From Bog-473 sp963730395 (GTDB taxonomy: Bacteria; Actinomycetota; Acidimicrobiia; Acidimicrobiales; RAAP-2): a stretch of 64,000 nucleotides of DNA. Every line of letters starts with the position of its first letter. The stretch's first letter is position 1. Shown piece after piece: positions 35,802-45,104 of this stretch. Location: positions 310,001-374,000 of the forward strand of contig CAVSSK010000006.1 of assembly GCA_963730395.1 (NCBI GenBank), given 5' to 3'. A program made the translations under genes and the position numbers. The notes under the pieces were generated by a model, which had not been told where the DNA came from, did no database searches, and saw only the letters and a list, made by a program, of their open reading frames with translations.

Positions 35802-36359
35802 TCAACGCGGAGGCGGACCCAGCAGACCAAGGTGATCGAGCGCCGCGTAGCCAGCCCACGCGTCCGTGAGCTGCCCCGACCGAAGGTGTCGATGGAACTC
35901 GGGGAGTGGACGAATGACCGTCTCGCAGAACTCTTCCGAGGGATCCAGGGATGGCTCAGAGACCTTTCGGCAACCCGTCGCAACAGCCGCCCATTTGCGG
36001 CGGGTGATGGTCGCACCTTGCCACGTGTGTCCGACGATCACGACCTCTCCGACGTAGCCGGTCTCCTCCTGAAGCTCTCGGCTCGCCGCCTCCACGGGCG
36101 TTTCGCCTCCGCCCACATTCCCGCCAGGAAGCTCGTCGAGAAAGCAGTCGGGTCCCGGACGGTATTGGCGAGCGAGGACCACGTCTTGTAAGACGGTCAG
36201 AGCCACAACGGCGACCGCATCCGGAGCAACGAGCAGGTCCCAATCGACCTCGGCGCCGTCGGGCATGCGATAGATGTTGGTGACAACCTTCATCCATCGA
36301 CCCGGGCCTGGCCGCTGGGTGACCAGCTCCCACGGATTGTCACCGCCCACCGAAGGCAC
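35802..36359 (-). CDS. NUDIX hydrolase
   Basis: 185 residues from GTG 36359; ATG 36293 is the next start. NUDIX box GGNVGGGETPVEAASRELQE then ETGYVGE, complete. The preceding strands (WDLLVAPDAVAVVALTVLQD, LARQYRPGPDCFLDELPGG) resemble the ADP-ribose pyrophosphatase branch. The C-terminus ends GLLGPPPR. It lies divergent to the PAP2 gene, with starts about 60 bases apart. Confidence 0.85.
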   Translation of the reverse strand: MPSVGGDNPWELVTQRPGPGRWMKVVTNIYRMPDGAEVDWDLLVAPDAVAVVALTVLQDVVLARQYRPGPDCFLDELPGGNVGGGETPVEAASRELQEETGYVGEVVIVGHTWQGATITRRKWAAVATGCRKVSEPSLDPSEEFCETVIRPLPEFHRHLRSGQLTDAWAGYAALDHLGLLGPPPR

Positions 36360-36416
36360 GGTCGTGATACTCCCAGAGATTGGCGTTCGGGTGCCACCGT
36401 CCCGATCTGCTCTCCG

Positions 36417-37115
36417 ATGTCGCAAATCGACCGGAGTGACAACACAACGACTCGTCGGCCACGTAGTTTGCTCTCCGTGCGGCGCGCCAGGTTCAAGGTC
36501 ACTGCGCTGACCTGCCTCCTCGCAACCGCGGCCTTGGGCTTGGCCGTGGCGCACGGCCGCTCCCCGTATGCATTCGAGCACCGCGCTCTCGAGTGGCTGG
36601 GGCCTCCCTCTGCCTTGGGAGCCTGGGCCAATCTCGCGGAACTTCTCGCTGTCCCGGTTGTCAGCGTCGTCCTCGTTGTCTCTTTTGCAGTCGGTTTGGT
36701 CAGACGAGCCGTCTTCCGTGTCGCTGTCTACGCGGTGTTCGCCGCCGCGGCGCTACTCGTCAGCGAGCACGTTGCCAAGCCGCTGGTCCAGCGGACTTAC
36801 TATGGCGATCTCACCTTCCCCTCCGGGCACGTCACCGCGGTCAGCGCGACGGCGCTTGCCATGTGGCTGGCGCTCTACCCACTGCTCGGGAAGCGGGCAC
36901 GCAACCTCACGCTCATGCTCGGGATCGCATGGACCCTGCTGATGTCGCTGGCCGTCGTCGGGGCGCACTGGCACACGCCGCTGGACGCAGTCGGGTCCAT
37001 CCTGCTGTCCGTCGGCATCGTCACCGCAGGCGCGGCCATCCTGGAGCCGATCGGCGCTCGAGGACTCTTCATGGGTGCAGAGCGCGCTCGGGTCCGGGAC
37101 CGGGGGGGCGGGTAG
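36417..37115 (+). CDS. PAP2 superfamily phosphatase
   Basis: 232-residue membrane enzyme that probably dephosphorylates a lipid phosphate. Phosphatase signature in three parts: KPLVQRTYYGD, FPSGHVTAVSATAL and VVGAHWHTPLDAVGS, all with key Lys, Arg/Ser-Gly-His and His-Asp residues. About six membrane helices, with a basic N-terminus and C-terminus. Confidence 0.88.
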   Translation: MSQIDRSDNTTTRRPRSLLSVRRARFKVTALTCLLATAALGLAVAHGRSPYAFEHRALEWLGPPSALGAWANLAELLAVPVVSVVLVVSFAVGLVRRAVFRVAVYAVFAAAALLVSEHVAKPLVQRTYYGDLTFPSGHVTAVSATALAMWLALYPLLGKRARNLTLMLGIAWTLLMSLAVVGAHWHTPLDAVGSILLSVGIVTAGAAILEPIGARGLFMGAERARVRDRGGG

Positions 37116-37181
37116 CTCCCGGTCCGCACCAACTTCTCGCAAATGGGCCCCGGACCGCCAGGACCGGAGACATGATGTGGC

Positions 37182-37643
37182 ATGGAGATCCGGAGAGCTC
37201 TCCGAGGAGAGGCGGGATCTCTCGCTGCACTGTGGCTTCGATCGCGCGCGGCTTCAGCTCCCTCGATTCCTCCGACCGTCCACACCGCCGAGGAGGTGCA
37301 CCAGTGGTTTGAGGAGGTCGTTCTCCCGACGCGTGAGGTCTGGGTCGCCGGCAGCACTCACGGCGCGATGGCCCTCATGGTGCTCGACCATGAGTGGATC
37401 GATCAGCTCTATGTCGATCCGGCCGCGACGCGAATGGGCATCGGAGGGGCGCTACTGGACCGTGCCATGAGGCAGCGTCCGGACGGACTCAAGCTGTGGA
37501 CCTTCCAGAGCAATCTCGGCGCCCGGCGTTTCTATGAAAGGCACGGCTTCGTGGCCATCGCCACGTCGACAGGCGACAACGAGGAGCAAGCGCCGGACGT
37601 GTGCTACCAGTGGCGGCCCGCGTCGACCGTCACGTCAGGCTAG
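37182..37643 (+). CDS. GNAT family N-acetyltransferase
   Basis: 153 residues. Acetyl-CoA binding motif A is IDQLYVDPAATRMGIGGALL, followed by FQSNLGARRFYERHGFVAIA. The N-terminal MEIRRALRGEAGSLAALW is typical. The substrate is unknown. The gene starts 66 bases after the PAP2 gene on the same strand. Confidence 0.88.
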   Translation: MEIRRALRGEAGSLAALWLRSRAASAPSIPPTVHTAEEVHQWFEEVVLPTREVWVAGSTHGAMALMVLDHEWIDQLYVDPAATRMGIGGALLDRAMRQRPDGLKLWTFQSNLGARRFYERHGFVAIATSTGDNEEQAPDVCYQWRPASTVTSG

Positions 37644-37683
37644 GTGGGCGGCGAGCCACCTGCCCCGCACCGACACGAGTCAG

Positions 37684-37782
37684 TCACCACGCCCATTGCC
37701 AGTAGATCCCAATGAGCAGGCCGATGCCGAAGAGGGCCAGCATCAACAGGATGAGGTCGATGGGTGACAGCACCCGGTTCAC
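37684..37782 (-). CDS. 32-residue single-helix membrane protein
   Basis: GTG 37782 to TGA 37684: VNRVLSPIDLILLMLALFGI then GLLIGIYWQWAW. One hydrophobic helix with a Trp-rich end. It is convergent with the GNAT gene. It is too short for homology, but composition and clean start and stop suggest a translated peptide. Confidence 0.4.
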   Translation of the reverse strand: MNRVLSPIDLILLMLALFGIGLLIGIYWQWAW

Positions 37783-37872
37783 TCGCGGTCAGTGTACGGC
37801 CCGCCTCACGCCCTTCGCATGCGCCGGTCCGACCGGGTGTTGCAGCGCCCACTTCACGGCGCAGACGGCGAT

Positions 37873-40032
37873 CTACTGCGAGGTGGCGATCCCGACGACC
37901 GGCGCATGGAGCGGTGTGCCCCCCATGGAGCCGTCGAACTCGGCGTCGCCGAAGGTAAAGATGCCACCGTCGGACGCAACCATCCTGTATCCCGCCCCGT
38001 CAGCCGTTGCGGCCATTCCCCTGATCGGCTGGTTCAACACCTGGGCCCCCATCGAGCCGAGAAGCGGTGCATCACCTTCGGCGAAGAGGCCTCCGTCAGA
38101 TGCGACCGCCCAGTAGCCCCCACCGCTATTCGTTGACGCCATCCCGACGACGGGCGCGGCCAATCGAACGCTCCCGGGAGAGCTCAGGAACGCAGTGTGG
38201 AAGGCGAAGATACCGCCGTCACTCGCCACCTCCCAGTAGCCACCGGTTATCGGATCGGCCGCCAGCCCGACGACCGGTTTGTTGAGCGGCCTGCCCGCCA
38301 TCGACCCGTAGAAGTGGGCGTCGCCGAATGCGAACACCCCGCCGTCCTTGGCCACCAACCAATAGCCGTCACCGTCGGGGGTCGAGGCGATGCCCACGAC
38401 CGGCTGATTCAGCGGTCCGCCTCCCATCGATCCGAAGAAGTGCGCATCGCCGAATGCGAACACCCCGCCGTCCTTGGACACGAGCCAGTAGCCCGCACCG
38501 TCTTGGGTCGAAGCCATTCCGACGATCGGAGCGTTCAAGTGTGTCCCGCCCATCGATCCGTAGAAGTCAGCCGTTCCGAACGAGAAGACGCCACCGTCGG
38601 AACCCACTTCCCAATAGCCCTGAGTGGCGTGGCCGACGATGGTGAGGGACCGGGCGGACGACACCGAACTCTGAAAGTTCCCGTCGCCGGGGTAGTTCGC
38701 CGTCAGCGCGTAGTTGCCGGGAGGCAGTTGGGTGCCGCTCAGTGCCGGACAGCTTCCCGCCGCCGTGTTCGGGCCCGCCGGCTGGAGGGTGATGGTGCAG
38801 ACGGTGGTGCCCCCGTCCTGCACCGTGACCGGCCCTGTCGGGGAGCCGGTTGTGCCCGAGGTCACGGTGGCCGAGATGATGACCGAGCCCTCGTCGCCAT
38901 AGGAGGTGGACGAGGGCGAGATGGTGAGCGAGGCCGAGCTCGTCGCCGGGTAGATCGAGAGGGGGACCGTCGTCGACGCCGGGATGAAGTTGGCATCACC
39001 GGGATAGCTCAGCGTGACGCTGTACGGGGTGGTGGAGGCCGGGAGGGCGGTGGCTGAGTCGATGAAGCAGGGATTCCCGCCCCCGTTGTTGGCCCGACAC
39101 GAGCCGGGAGCGACGAGGTTCACCCCGTTTGCCGTGATGGAGACCGAACCGGAGGCGTTGCCATTGTTGTTGTTGCCGCCGACGCCGACGATGAAGAAGT
39201 TGCCGTTCTCCGCGCCGTACAAGGCGTAGCCCGGAACGGGGAAGACCTGCATCTGGGTTGTCACCTGGTCGATCGTGAGGTCCTGGGGTACAGACGAAGA
39301 CCCGATGTAGTTGTCGTCGCCTTCGTACACCGCGGTCAGCACATAGGGTCCAGCGCCCAACTGCGTGTCGTTGATGTAACAGTTCCCATTCGACTGACCG
39401 CCGCCCCCTCCGAAGACGCCTGTGGAACAGAGGTAGGTGCCAGGTCCTGGCGCACCGGCGTACACCGTGACGTTGCCGGTCGGAGACTGGTTGGCGCCGG
39501 GCATACCCGAGACCGTCACGTCGAAGGAGAGCTGCGACTCGTTGCCGTAGGTGATCGACCTTCCGGGGGAGGGGGAGGTGATCATCGTCGTCGTGGGGGC
39601 CTGAACGACCGTCTGGGTCAGGGACCCGGTATTCGGTGGGTAGGGCCCGTCACCGTGGAAGATCGCCGTAATGGTGTGGTCGCCGGGCGACAGGTAGCTG
39701 TTGGGCTCGACACAGGTCGCCGCGTACGTACCCGGTGGCGCAGTGCTCGGGCTCTGCAGCGGCTGGGAGTTGCAGTTGACGATGTCATTCCCATTGTCTT
39801 GGAACTCAATAGGGTCGCCGAGGTTGAGGCTGCCCGCGTCGGAGGTCGTCACGGTGGCGGTGTAGGTGACGTCCTGGCCAAAGAATGATGGGGTGGACGA
39901 TGAGCCCACGGAGATCGTGACCTGGATGGGCAACGCGGATGCCGGAGAAGCCCAGCCAAGTGCGGCCAAAGGAATGCAGAGGCCCCCGACCAGCGCCAGC
40001 CACGTGCATCGTCGCTTTTGTCCACCAGACAT
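37873..40032 (-). CDS. secreted Ig-like / GYW-SDGG-repeat surface protein
   Basis: 719 residues from ATG 40032 (GAGGGA upstream). A signal peptide (KRRCTWLALVGGLC...ASPASA) is followed by about four Big_3_5-type Ig-like domains (about 30-480), each with FxGQDVTYTATV, GDPIEFQDN or YPGDxNFxxS words. Then come six repeats of about 44 residues (GYWLVAKDGGVFAFGDAHFY GSM pattern) to the C-terminus VVGIATSQ. No membrane anchor or sorting motif is visible. Adhesin or matrix roles are possible. The family name is unknown to me. Confidence 0.82.
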   Translation of the reverse strand: MSGGQKRRCTWLALVGGLCIPLAALGWASPASALPIQVTISVGSSSTPSFFGQDVTYTATVTTSDAGSLNLGDPIEFQDNGNDIVNCNSQPLQSPSTAPPGTYAATCVEPNSYLSPGDHTITAIFHGDGPYPPNTGSLTQTVVQAPTTTMITSPSPGRSITYGNESQLSFDVTVSGMPGANQSPTGNVTVYAGAPGPGTYLCSTGVFGGGGGQSNGNCYINDTQLGAGPYVLTAVYEGDDNYIGSSSVPQDLTIDQVTTQMQVFPVPGYALYGAENGNFFIVGVGGNNNNGNASGSVSITANGVNLVAPGSCRANNGGGNPCFIDSATALPASTTPYSVTLSYPGDANFIPASTTVPLSIYPATSSASLTISPSSTSYGDEGSVIISATVTSGTTGSPTGPVTVQDGGTTVCTITLQPAGPNTAAGSCPALSGTQLPPGNYALTANYPGDGNFQSSVSSARSLTIVGHATQGYWEVGSDGGVFSFGTADFYGSMGGTHLNAPIVGMASTQDGAGYWLVSKDGGVFAFGDAHFFGSMGGGPLNQPVVGIASTPDGDGYWLVAKDGGVFAFGDAHFYGSMAGRPLNKPVVGLAADPITGGYWEVASDGGIFAFHTAFLSSPGSVRLAAPVVGMASTNSGGGYWAVASDGGLFAEGDAPLLGSMGAQVLNQPIRGMAATADGAGYRMVASDGGIFTFGDAEFDGSMGGTPLHAPVVGIATSQ

Positions 40033-40362
40033 ACCGCATTCCCTCGCTGAGCTGCGACCACCTGAAGGCCGACTGTCGATCGTCCAGATATGCCAGGCAT
40101 GCCCCTGGATGCAGTGGATCGACGCCACTCACAGCCGGACCGTCGAGCATGATTGAGAAATGACATAGGAATTGTCGGCCTGTTCGCCTCATTTGTTGAG
40201 CAAGAAGTGCTCAAACGTTGTCGGACCTGTGAGAATGTCGAAATCTCCAGAAGATCGAGATCTGGATCAGGGCGCCTGGTATCGCACCAGCTCAACCACT
40301 CGCGCCACGGGCGGGCTCCGGTTCCGGACCCGCGAAGAGATCGGGGGCGAGGTGAGGCGACT
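40033..40362. other. stretch without a supported gene
   Basis: Upstream region of the Ig-repeat gene and 3' side of the DMT gene. No element recognised. Confidence 0.4.
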
Positions 40363-41214
40363 TCAGGAGTGCGGAGACAACGGAGCGTGGGCGGGGCTCT
40401 GAGCGTGCATCCGTCCCCCTGCCAAGAGCACGGCGCCCACCACCACGGCGGCGAAGCTGACCACCCGGGCGACCCCGGCGAGCCCGGGGGGGATGGGCTC
40501 GTGGAAGACGAAGATCCCGCCAATGATCGGGATCAGGTTGTTGACCAGCGTCGAAGAACCGGCGGTCTCGAGGACCCGGCCGCGCTGGAAGGCCCCCTGC
40601 AGCGTCACGAATGCCAGGGCCGTGCAGACAGCCAAGATGGGGATGAAGAGGAGACCGACACCCGCCACCGCACCCTTAGTCGCCAGGTCCCCGACGCCGA
40701 AGAGGAGGCCGGCGGCGCACCCGAGGAGCGCCCCGGGATGCGTCTTGCGGGCGAGAAGCACGAGCAGACCGGCGAGGGCCGCTCCCGCGGCGATCACGAC
40801 GATCAGCGTCGTCATGTGCGCCGGAGCGGTCGGCGTGATGGCGGACGTCAGGGTCAGTCCGAGCAGGACGAGCCCGCCCACGGCGATGTAGGTGCCGATC
40901 CACTCCTGCCGTGTCAGAGGCGTGCCGAGCCGGTGAGCCAGGATGGCGAGGATACCCACGCCTCCGGCAGACACCGATTGCACGATGGACAGAGGGGCCA
41001 GCGCGAGGGCCGCGATGTAGAGCCCCCAACCGACCCACCCTGCTCCGTAGCCCAACATCCACTGGCGGTTCGTCACGAGGTGCCGGACGGAACTGAAGGG
41101 GTGCCTGAGGGAAAGGGTCACCATCGTGTTGGCCGCCCCGTGCTGCACGAAGAACCCGACGTTGAGGGCCAGAGCCGCCAAGAGAGCCAGCACGAGGCCG
41201 GCGGCCAGTTTCAT
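40363..41214 (-). CDS. DMT (EamA-like) membrane permease
   Basis: 283 residues with about nine to ten hydrophobic helices, starting MKLAAGLVLALLAALALNVG. The halves look like a duplicated EamA domain: IVQSVSAGGVGILAILAHRL ending the first, NNLIPIIGGIFVFHEPIPPG in the second. The drug/metabolite transporter superfamily is likely; substrate unknown. The ATG is 10 bases after the SGNH hydrolase stop, so the two may form an operon. Confidence 0.75.
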   Translation of the reverse strand: MKLAAGLVLALLAALALNVGFFVQHGAANTMVTLSLRHPFSSVRHLVTNRQWMLGYGAGWVGWGLYIAALALAPLSIVQSVSAGGVGILAILAHRLGTPLTRQEWIGTYIAVGGLVLLGLTLTSAITPTAPAHMTTLIVVIAAGAALAGLLVLLARKTHPGALLGCAAGLLFGVGDLATKGAVAGVGLLFIPILAVCTALAFVTLQGAFQRGRVLETAGSSTLVNNLIPIIGGIFVFHEPIPPGLAGVARVVSFAAVVVGAVLLAGGRMHAQSPAHAPLSPHS

Positions 41215-41224
41215 CGCGCCGGCC

Positions 41225-42132
41225 TCATCGGCGTCGGATGACGGCGTATTTGGCGACGACGAGTTTGCCGATGAGGGTGTAGCCCGTGGTCTTGGCGTGG
41301 ATGTTTCCCTGGGAGCAGAACCAGGTCAGGGAGCAGACGCTGGCCACGGGGGCCGGGATCGTCCCATAGGGGACGAGACGAACCGTCCGGGTCAGCGGCG
41401 TGTAGGCGCCCGTCGCAGCGGTGACGTCCACCAGGCTTCCGCCGGCGGACGAATACGCCTTGGCCAGCGCGGGGTTGATGAGGGCCTTGAACGCGACCAC
41501 GGAGAGTTTGGCCAGTGAGACGAGCGATGCACTGGGCGGTTGCGACGGGTAGACGTAGGTTCCGAGGATGACGTCGGGATAGGTGAGGCCGATGAGTGGG
41601 ACACGGGGTCCCGCCGCGGCACGCAAGGCGGCGACCAGCGCGGTGACGTTCTTGGACACGCCCGAGACCGCGGTGCCGACGCAGTTGACCACGTTCGCCT
41701 GCCGCCGCGCACGGGATGACGTCGTTGCCACCGATGGTCACCGTGATGAGGCCGATGTGCCCATGGTGAGCGGTGAGGAACGCCTCGGCCGCCGCCGCCT
41801 GGGTCATGGTTGGGTAGGGGGCGGCGCCGGTGGTGTGCGGGAGGGGGTCGGGGCATCCGACGCTGGCGATCAGGGAGGTGGTCGTGGCCCCGGCGCAGCC
41901 GAAATTGACCAGCTTCAGGTGGGTCTTGCCGGCGACGTAGACGGTGTAGCCCGGCGTCGCTCCGAACCCAGGCTGGTACCCCACCGAGTACGAATCGCCC
42001 AACGACACGTAGTACGTCGGCGATTTCGAGGTTGCAGCATGGGCCGTCGTCGAAGGGCCGAGGATCCCCAGTGCGGCGCAGCCGAGAACCAGCAACACGC
42101 CACCCGTCCTCCATCTCAACGCCCTGTAGCAC
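41225..42132 (-). CDS. secreted SGNH/GDSL hydrolase, one frame break
   Basis: GTG 42132 with GGGAGG upstream. Signal peptide (TGGVLLVLGCAALGILGPST). Block I YVSLGDSYSVGYQPG (Ser), then FGCAGATTTSLIA and block III VTIGGNDVIPC. Near 41705 the frame shifts to RQANVVNCVGTAVSGVSKNV and continues to the final block NIHAKTTGYTLIGK (His). Total length of about 300 and disulfide-type Cys residues resemble actinobacterial secreted lipases. One base restores it. Confidence 0.78.
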
Positions 42133-42248
42133 ACCTTGACTCCCTCCCTGGTGGGCCCCGCGTTACATACTCCCACGACGTCCGGGCCGTCCGACGCCTC
42201 CTCCGAGGTGTCGCCCGACGCCGGCGACGCTGCGTCGGGGTGACGACC

Positions 42249-43385
42249 TCAGCCCTCGATGCCGAACCAGCGCCGGCGCCTGCTCGCGCCGAACTCCACC
42301 TTGTTCGCCACCATGGCCTCGGATGCCTCGGTGTAGGAGCCGAACGGTTTCGGGCCCGAAAGGAAGTTGGCGTCGAAGCGCGCCACCCTGGAGCCGCCGA
42401 ACTCGATGTAGCAGGTCGCCAGCCCTCGGTAGGGCTCCGGAGGCGTCCCACCCCGGATCTGATGGATCAGCACCTCGGCGAGCGTGCGCGCCTCGCCCTC
42501 GGCGATGGCCCCCACCCGGGGCACCGGTGCGCTCGTGACGTCGCCCACCGCGTAGACGTTCTCGAATCTGGTGGCGAACGTGGTGTGATCGACGGCGACC
42601 CACCCGTCCTCCACCAGCGGCGAGTCCTCGACCACTCGAGGAGCGCGGTGCGCAGGAATGCCCAGGAAGAGGTCGTACGGAGCCGTTCGCCCGTCGGCCA
42701 GCGTGGAGAGCCTGACCGAGGGGTCCATGGAGACCACCTTCGATTCGGGCCACCAGCCGATGTCCCGGGCGGCGAGGGCGTCGAGGATGCCTGCAGAGGC
42801 CTCCGGCGAGATGGGAATCGGCGTCGACATCGGACTGATCACCTTGATGCTGCTGGACGAGCGTCGACCTCGGCGCTCGAGATAGTCGTGCAGCATCAGG
42901 GCGGTCTCGAACGGTGCGGCCGGGCACTTGAAGAAGTTCCCCAGCACGCCGATGATGACGTCGCCCCCCTCGAACCCGGGCAGCACGGTGCGGACACGCT
43001 CTGCGCCGTCCACCGAGTAGTACTCCGTGCCCTCTTCGACCATTCCTGGAGTCGCTGCGGGATCGAGGTCCGCCCCTAGGGCGATGACGAGGATGTCGGG
43101 CTGGTACTGGGACCTGTCTGTCGTCACGCGGCGGTGCTCGGGATCGATGCTGACGGCTCGCTCCTGAACGAAACGAACACTCGGCTTGCTCAGCCTCGCA
43201 TAGGGAAGACGGACGGTGGCTGGGTCGACTCTTCCGAACATGACGTCGAGCTTGGAGTAACCGAACACGAACGCGTCACTGCTGTCGATGATCGTGACGT
43301 CGACGTCGTCTGGGACTTCCTCTGACAGCCGCGTGGCGAGCTCCAGTCCGGCGAAGCCCGCACCGAGGATCAGGACGCTCTTCAT
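42249..43385 (-). CDS. NAD(P)/FAD-dependent oxidoreductase, sulfide:quinone reductase-like
   Basis: 378 residues. FAD motif VLILGAGFAGLELATRL at the N-terminus, second nucleotide-binding region GGDVIIGVLGNFFKCPAAPF, and FAD-contacting NVYAVGDVTSAPVPRVG. A Cys in FFKCPAAP and another in LATCYIEFGG sit where SQR/flavocytochrome c sulfide dehydrogenase relatives have redox Cys residues. Only one such pair is obvious, so sulfide oxidation is a possibility, not a conclusion. Confidence 0.8.
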   Translation of the reverse strand: MKSVLILGAGFAGLELATRLSEEVPDDVDVTIIDSSDAFVFGYSKLDVMFGRVDPATVRLPYARLSKPSVRFVQERAVSIDPEHRRVTTDRSQYQPDILVIALGADLDPAATPGMVEEGTEYYSVDGAERVRTVLPGFEGGDVIIGVLGNFFKCPAAPFETALMLHDYLERRGRRSSSSIKVISPMSTPIPISPEASAGILDALAARDIGWWPESKVVSMDPSVRLSTLADGRTAPYDLFLGIPAHRAPRVVEDSPLVEDGWVAVDHTTFATRFENVYAVGDVTSAPVPRVGAIAEGEARTLAEVLIHQIRGGTPPEPYRGLATCYIEFGGSRVARFDANFLSGPKPFGSYTEASEAMVANKVEFGASRRRRWFGIEG

Positions 43386-43397
43386 CGGACCTCGCTT

Positions 43398-44960
43398 TCA
43401 CGGAGAGCCGCCGGACGCGATCCTCGGTCTCCTCACTCGTGTGGTCGGGCTCAACGTATCCCCAATCAGGCGTCCGGTGCCCTCAGTTCGTTGCCCGCCG
43501 CGGGTCCGGCAGGCGCCTACCCGCCGCCGCCGCCGTCGCTGCCGTGGTGCGGTCCGTGGTGCGCCGCCGCTGGTTGGGGCGGGATCGTGGTGGTGGTTGT
43601 CGTCGTAGTGGTGCGTCGTCGTCGTCGGTACCGTTGCACCCGTCGGCAGCAGCGTGTTGACGACGTCCTGGTACTGCGCCGGGGTGATGCCACCCCCGGC
43701 CAGGAGCACCTCAGCGAGTGATAGGGCGTTCTGCGCCGCCGCCACGCGGCCAGTGCCCGAGTGTTGGGAGGCCGTCTCGTCGAGGCCGCCCGCGAGTGCC
43801 TGGTCGCCCGGCAGCCCGGCACCCGCCAGCGCGCCGGCCAGTGCCTTGATAGCCCCGCCCACCGAGTCCGTGTGCGACACCTGGTGTGAGGTCGCCCCTG
43901 CAGTCGGTCCCGAGGGCTGGCTGCCGCTCGTCAACAGCACGAAGAGGATCGCGGCCAGAGCGAGGGTCATCGCGCCGGCGGTCCACACCTGTCGTCGCCG
44001 CCGCCCGCGTGGGTGTGGGGAAAGCGGTACCGGTCGGCGAGGGCGGGGCCCCTGCGGCGGTATGGTCGAGCCGGGAACGGCCCCCGGTGCAGCGAGCGCC
44101 ACCGGGAGGGTCACGGCCGGTCCGGGTGCCATCGGCTGCGTCGCGGCGTGCGGTGCCGCCACGACCGTGGGACGGGGGGGCCGCAGGGCGTGCAGCATTT
44201 CCACCGCCGACCCGAACCGCTGGCTCGGTTGGGTCGCCAGCGCTCGCCGGGCGATGTCGCGCAGAGTTGGAGGTAGCTCCTCCGTCGGGGGGGCACCGGG
44301 AGCTGCTCGCCGCCCCGTGAGGGCCTCCACCATGACGGCGCCGACCGAGTACACATCGGACTGTGCCGTGGCGGGATGGCCCGATCTCCGTTCGGGCGCG
44401 AGGTAGCCGGGCGTGCCCAGGACGACCCCGGTAAGCGTCAAGTCCTCGGTCATCCCCTCCGCCCCGGTCCTGACGTCGACAGTCTTGGCAATTCCGAAGT
44501 CGGTGATCTTGGTGTGACCGTCGTCCTGCAGGAGGATGTTGCTCGGTTTGACGTCGCGATGCAGCACGCCGAACTTGTGGGCGGCCACCAGCGCGGTGAG
44601 CGCTTCGGAGACGACGAGCAAGACTCTCGATGTTGCCAACGGCCCGCGGGCGATCTCGTCGCGCAGCGTGGTCCCCGGCAGCCGTTCCATGACGAGGTAG
44701 GACAACGTGTCGTCCTCGCCGTAGTCCAGGACGGCCACGATGTGGGGATGGATGAGCCGCGCCGCAAGGCGGGCTTCTTGCTGGAACCGCTGGCGCATGC
44801 CGGGGAGGGCCTCCGTCTCCGGGCGGAGGATCTTCACGGCGACCGGTCGCTCCAGGCGGTCGTCGAAGGCGTCGAAGACGCGTGCCATGCCGCCTTCGCC
44901 GAGCACGCCACTGATGCGGTAGCGGCCGCCCACGATCCCTGTCGCGGTGCGCGACTCCAC
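43398..44960 (-). CDS. transmembrane Ser/Thr protein kinase
   Basis: 520 residues as read. The kinase domain has Gly loop GVLGEGGMARVFD, Lys43 (VAVKIL), HRDVKPSNILL (134-), DFG 154-156 and GTPGYLAPE. A Pro-rich linker, one membrane helix (about 327-347) and an extracellular part without PASTA repeats follow. Near 43600 the Thr-rich tract is probably out of frame. The written frame gives TTTTHHYDDNHHH, the neighbouring frame gives a long Thr run then HHGPHHGSDGGGGG and stops at 43517. The true C-terminus may therefore be 43517. Confidence 0.88.
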   Translation of the reverse strand: MESRTATGIVGGRYRISGVLGEGGMARVFDAFDDRLERPVAVKILRPETEALPGMRQRFQQEARLAARLIHPHIVAVLDYGEDDTLSYLVMERLPGTTLRDEIARGPLATSRVLLVVSEALTALVAAHKFGVLHRDVKPSNILLQDDGHTKITDFGIAKTVDVRTGAEGMTEDLTLTGVVLGTPGYLAPERRSGHPATAQSDVYSVGAVMVEALTGRRAAPGAPPTEELPPTLRDIARRALATQPSQRFGSAVEMLHALRPPRPTVVAAPHAATQPMAPGPAVTLPVALAAPGAVPGSTIPPQGPRPRRPVPLSPHPRGRRRRQVWTAGAMTLALAAILFVLLTSGSQPSGPTAGATSHQVSHTDSVGGAIKALAGALAGAGLPGDQALAGGLDETASQHSGTGRVAAAQNALSLAEVLLAGGGITPAQYQDVVNTLLPTGATVPTTTTHHYDDNHHHDPAPTSGGAPRTAPRQRRRRRRVGACRTRGGQRTEGTGRLIGDTLSPTTRVRRPRIASGGSP

Positions 44961-45104
44961 CCCTGTGGTGTACCCGTGGCCCGGAGTGGGTAGTCGTGTT
45001 GCAGGCCTCGGCGTTGCGGATCCGTCCCGCCCCCGCCGGTTCGGCCTTGCCCGTGCATCCCCCGGAGAGGGGGCTTGCGAGCGAGCGGGGCCCGTGACGT
45101 CCCG

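Noticed and set aside
42249..43385. firm assignment as sulfide:quinone oxidoreductase
   Set aside because: FAD and NAD motifs are clear but the full redox-Cys set and substrate context are not.
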